A stretch of DNA of 64,000 nucleotides from Pseudomonas sp. 10-1B. Its GTDB lineage: Bacteria > Pseudomonadota > Gammaproteobacteria > Pseudomonadales > Pseudomonadaceae. A model generated the notes under the pieces. The model was not told the DNA's origin. It did not search any database and worked only from the letters and a program-made list of their open reading frames with translations. The stretch spans positions 62,001-126,000 of the forward strand of contig NZ_JYKS01000023.1 of the NCBI RefSeq assembly GCF_000935045.1, read 5' to 3'. The position numbers and the translations under genes are program-made. This document shows, piece by piece, positions 61,186 through 64,000 of the stretch; position 1 is the first letter of the stretch; every line of letters starts with the position of its first letter.

Positions 61186-61345
61186 GCCTGCCCCGGCGGT
61201 TACCGGCAGTGAAGTGCATTTACATGAATTGCGCGCCAGCCCCCTTTACAGCAAATGCAAATCTTTCGCATGATGTTGCGGTTTCGCGTGCCACGGCGCA
61301 CGGTCAACCCCCTTGGTCCAACCACACGACGCAGGAAAACCAATA

Positions 61346-62680
<1,335 letters not shown>

Positions 62681-62704
62681 TCCTGCTGTAGCGGTTCTGA
62701 AAGA

Positions 62705-62728
62705 GGCGGCCTTCGGGTCGCCTTTTTT
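62705..62728 (+). terminator. Terminator after the imelysin gene
   Basis: Stem AGGCGGCC/GGTCGCCT (one G-T pair), TTCG loop, six T. Confidence 0.82.
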
Positions 62729-62737
62729 GCTTCTGGC

Positions 62738-62828
62738 GCTATCGCCGGCAAGCCAGCTCCCACAGGTATAGCACTGGCTTCAGGGCCTGAGCTTTACCTG
62801 TGGGAGCTGGCTTGCCGGCGATAGGGCC
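62738..62828. repeat. REP inverted pair (GCCGGC type)
   Basis: Inverted GCCGGCAAGCCAGCTCCCAC copies with CTATCGCC/GGCGATAG arms, between the imelysin terminator and the DUF1111 gene. Confidence 0.85.
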
Positions 62829-62957
62829 GGAACAGGCCAACACAGGCCATGGCCAACTGACACCGATTTCATCCAGCAATTGCAAATTGCTCTTATTCAA
62901 ACTCCCCCACCCTGCTAAGCTTGCACGCCGGTTTTTCGTCCACGCCCAGGATTTTGC

Positions 62958-64000
62958 ATGTCCTCGTCGCTGTCCCGACTCCCCCTTCTGCTGCTGGCCT
63001 TGGCCCTCGCCGCCTGTGACGACGCCCCGCGTTTCACCCAGGCCGAGCCCGGCGAAGCCTTGTCGGCTGGCAAGGCGACCGTGCAGCGCAGCGACCGCAA
63101 TGCCTATTCCCTGCCCTCGGCCAACCTCTCGCCCGAGCGGCGCCTGGACTTCGCCGTGGGCAACAGCTTCTTCCGCAACCCCTGGGTGATTGCCCCGTCC
63201 ACCACCACCGCGCGTGACGGCCTGGGCCCGCTGTTCAACACCAACGCCTGCCAGAACTGCCACGTGCGCGACGGCCGCGGCCACCCGCCAGAGCCGGGCG
63301 ACAGCAACGCGGTGGGCATGCTGGTGCGCCTGTCGATTCCCGACCAGCCCTACCTGGCCAAGGTGATCGAGCGCCTCGGCGTGGTGCCCGAGCCGGTGTA
63401 CGGCACCCAGCTGCAGGACATGGCCATCCCCGGCGTGACGCCCGAAGGCAAGGTACGGGTGAGCTACACCAGCCAGACCGTGTCGTTCAAGGACGGCCAC
63501 CAGGTCGAACTGCGCAAGCCGGCCCTGCAGATCACCCAGCTCGGCTATGGCGTGATGCACCCCGACACGCGTTTTTCAGCACGGGTGGCACCGCCGATGA
63601 TCGGCCTGGGCCTGCTCGAAGCCATCCCTGAGGCCGACCTGCTGGCCAACGAAGACCCCGACGACCGCAACCGCGACGGCATCCGCGGGCGGGCCAACCG
63701 GGTCTGGGACGATGCCCTGGGCAAGACCGTGGTCGGTCGCTTCGGCTGGAAGGCCGGGCAGCCCAACGTCAACCAGCAGAATGTGCATGCCTTTGCCGGC
63801 GACATGGGCCTGACCACCACCTTGCAGCCCAACGACGACTGCACGCCGGCCCAGGCCGACTGCCTGGCCGCGCCCAACGGCGACGGCGCCGATGACGAGA
63901 AGGAAGTCAGCGACAACATCCTGCGCCTGGTCACTTTCTATACCCGCAACCTTGCCGTGCCGGCCCGCCGCGACGTAGGTTCGCCACAGGTACTGGCGGG
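62958..64000 (+). CDS. Di-heme DUF1111 (thiol oxidoreductase-like) lipoprotein, partial
   Basis: The open frame runs from ATG 62958 to the window end without a stop (347 residues seen). It has a lipoprotein signal (lipobox LALAAC, Cys20), the c-type heme motif CQNCH (near residue 97), and the conserved block GYGVMHPDTRFSARVAPPMI near 195. A second CxxCH expected in this family lies beyond the window. DUF1111 proteins accompany imelysins in many proteobacteria and are assumed to act in periplasmic redox or iron uptake. The 3' end is cut. Confidence 0.82.
   Translation, partial: MSSSLSRLPLLLLALALAACDDAPRFTQAEPGEALSAGKATVQRSDRNAYSLPSANLSPERRLDFAVGNSFFRNPWVIAPSTTTARDGLGPLFNTNACQNCHVRDGRGHPPEPGDSNAVGMLVRLSIPDQPYLAKVIERLGVVPEPVYGTQLQDMAIPGVTPEGKVRVSYTSQTVSFKDGHQVELRKPALQITQLGYGVMHPDTRFSARVAPPMIGLGLLEAIPEADLLANEDPDDRNRDGIRGRANRVWDDALGKTVVGRFGWKAGQPNVNQQNVHAFAGDMGLTTTLQPNDDCTPAQADCLAAPNGDGADDEKEVSDNILRLVTFYTRNLAVPARRDVGSPQVLA

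Noticed and set aside
61190..61345. Fur box before the imelysin gene
   Set aside because: AAATGCAAATCTTTCGCAT is only weakly palindromic and poorly matches the GATAATGATAATCATTATC type, so I do not call it.

Overview
The window is a high-GC chromosomal segment from a Pseudomonas of the P. putida group. It carries TtgR/TtgABC, a pcaR-pcaK-pcaFTBDC cluster, XenB, TurA, BifA and SodB, all close to P. putida proteins as I remember them. It also holds 23 short inverted intergenic repeats (REP/BIME type) typical of P. putida. I see no prophage, insertion sequence, integron, CRISPR array, rRNA or tRNA.

Layout. 1-4.8 kb: the end of a LysR regulator, a LysR gene divergent from a metallo-beta-lactamase-fold hydrolase and an NAD(P)-binding protein, a 57-residue membrane peptide and an oxaloacetate decarboxylase. 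4.8-13.1 kb: an MFS drug transporter, then TtgR divergent from the TtgABC efflux pump, with the TtgR operator between them. 13.1-25.1 kb: aromatic catabolism, with an OprD-type porin, a LysR gene, an Mpo1-like membrane protein and, on the minus strand, pcaC-D-B-T-F, pcaK and pcaR. PcaR operator-like 15-mers lie before the porin, pcaF, pcaK and pcaR. A 35-codon remnant of a CoA-transferase alpha subunit gene sits directly in front of pcaF. A candidate small RNA faces away from pcaR.

25.1-41.3 kb: PitA phosphate transporter, HerA-like ATPase, a chemoreceptor with a FliA-type promoter, a three-gene glycosyltransferase/deacetylase/UPF0104 cassette, purU, turA, sbcB, a PilZ protein, a small lipoprotein, pyruvate kinase and a 2Fe-2S ferredoxin reductase. 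41.7-53.2 kb: class I fumarase, a nitrilase-GNAT pair, a minus-strand chain (serine hydrolase, Cys-rich peptide, YceI, cardiolipin synthase-like, DJ-1/PfpI), an acyl-CoA-dehydrogenase-like protein divergent from the ornithine-lipid operon olsBA, and AcpH. 52.9-64 kb: ArsR-XenB, a coiled-coil membrane protein, an epimerase, argP/argO, sodB, bifA, an imelysin lipoprotein and a truncated di-heme DUF1111 protein.

From pyk to the imelysin gene the order resembles the P. aeruginosa PA4329-PA4370 region as I remember it, so that part looks like conserved core. The pca genes work as one unit: the porin and PcaK bring in aromatic acids, PcaB/C/D convert carboxymuconate to beta-ketoadipate, PcaT imports dicarboxylates or beta-ketoadipate, and PcaF performs the last thiolysis. 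The CoA-transferase step (PcaIJ) must be encoded elsewhere. No system in the window is clearly new. The most notable signals are the CoA-transferase remnant, the candidate sRNA next to the PcaR operators, the glycolipid-like cassette, the Pho-box-like array at olsB and the REP mosaic.
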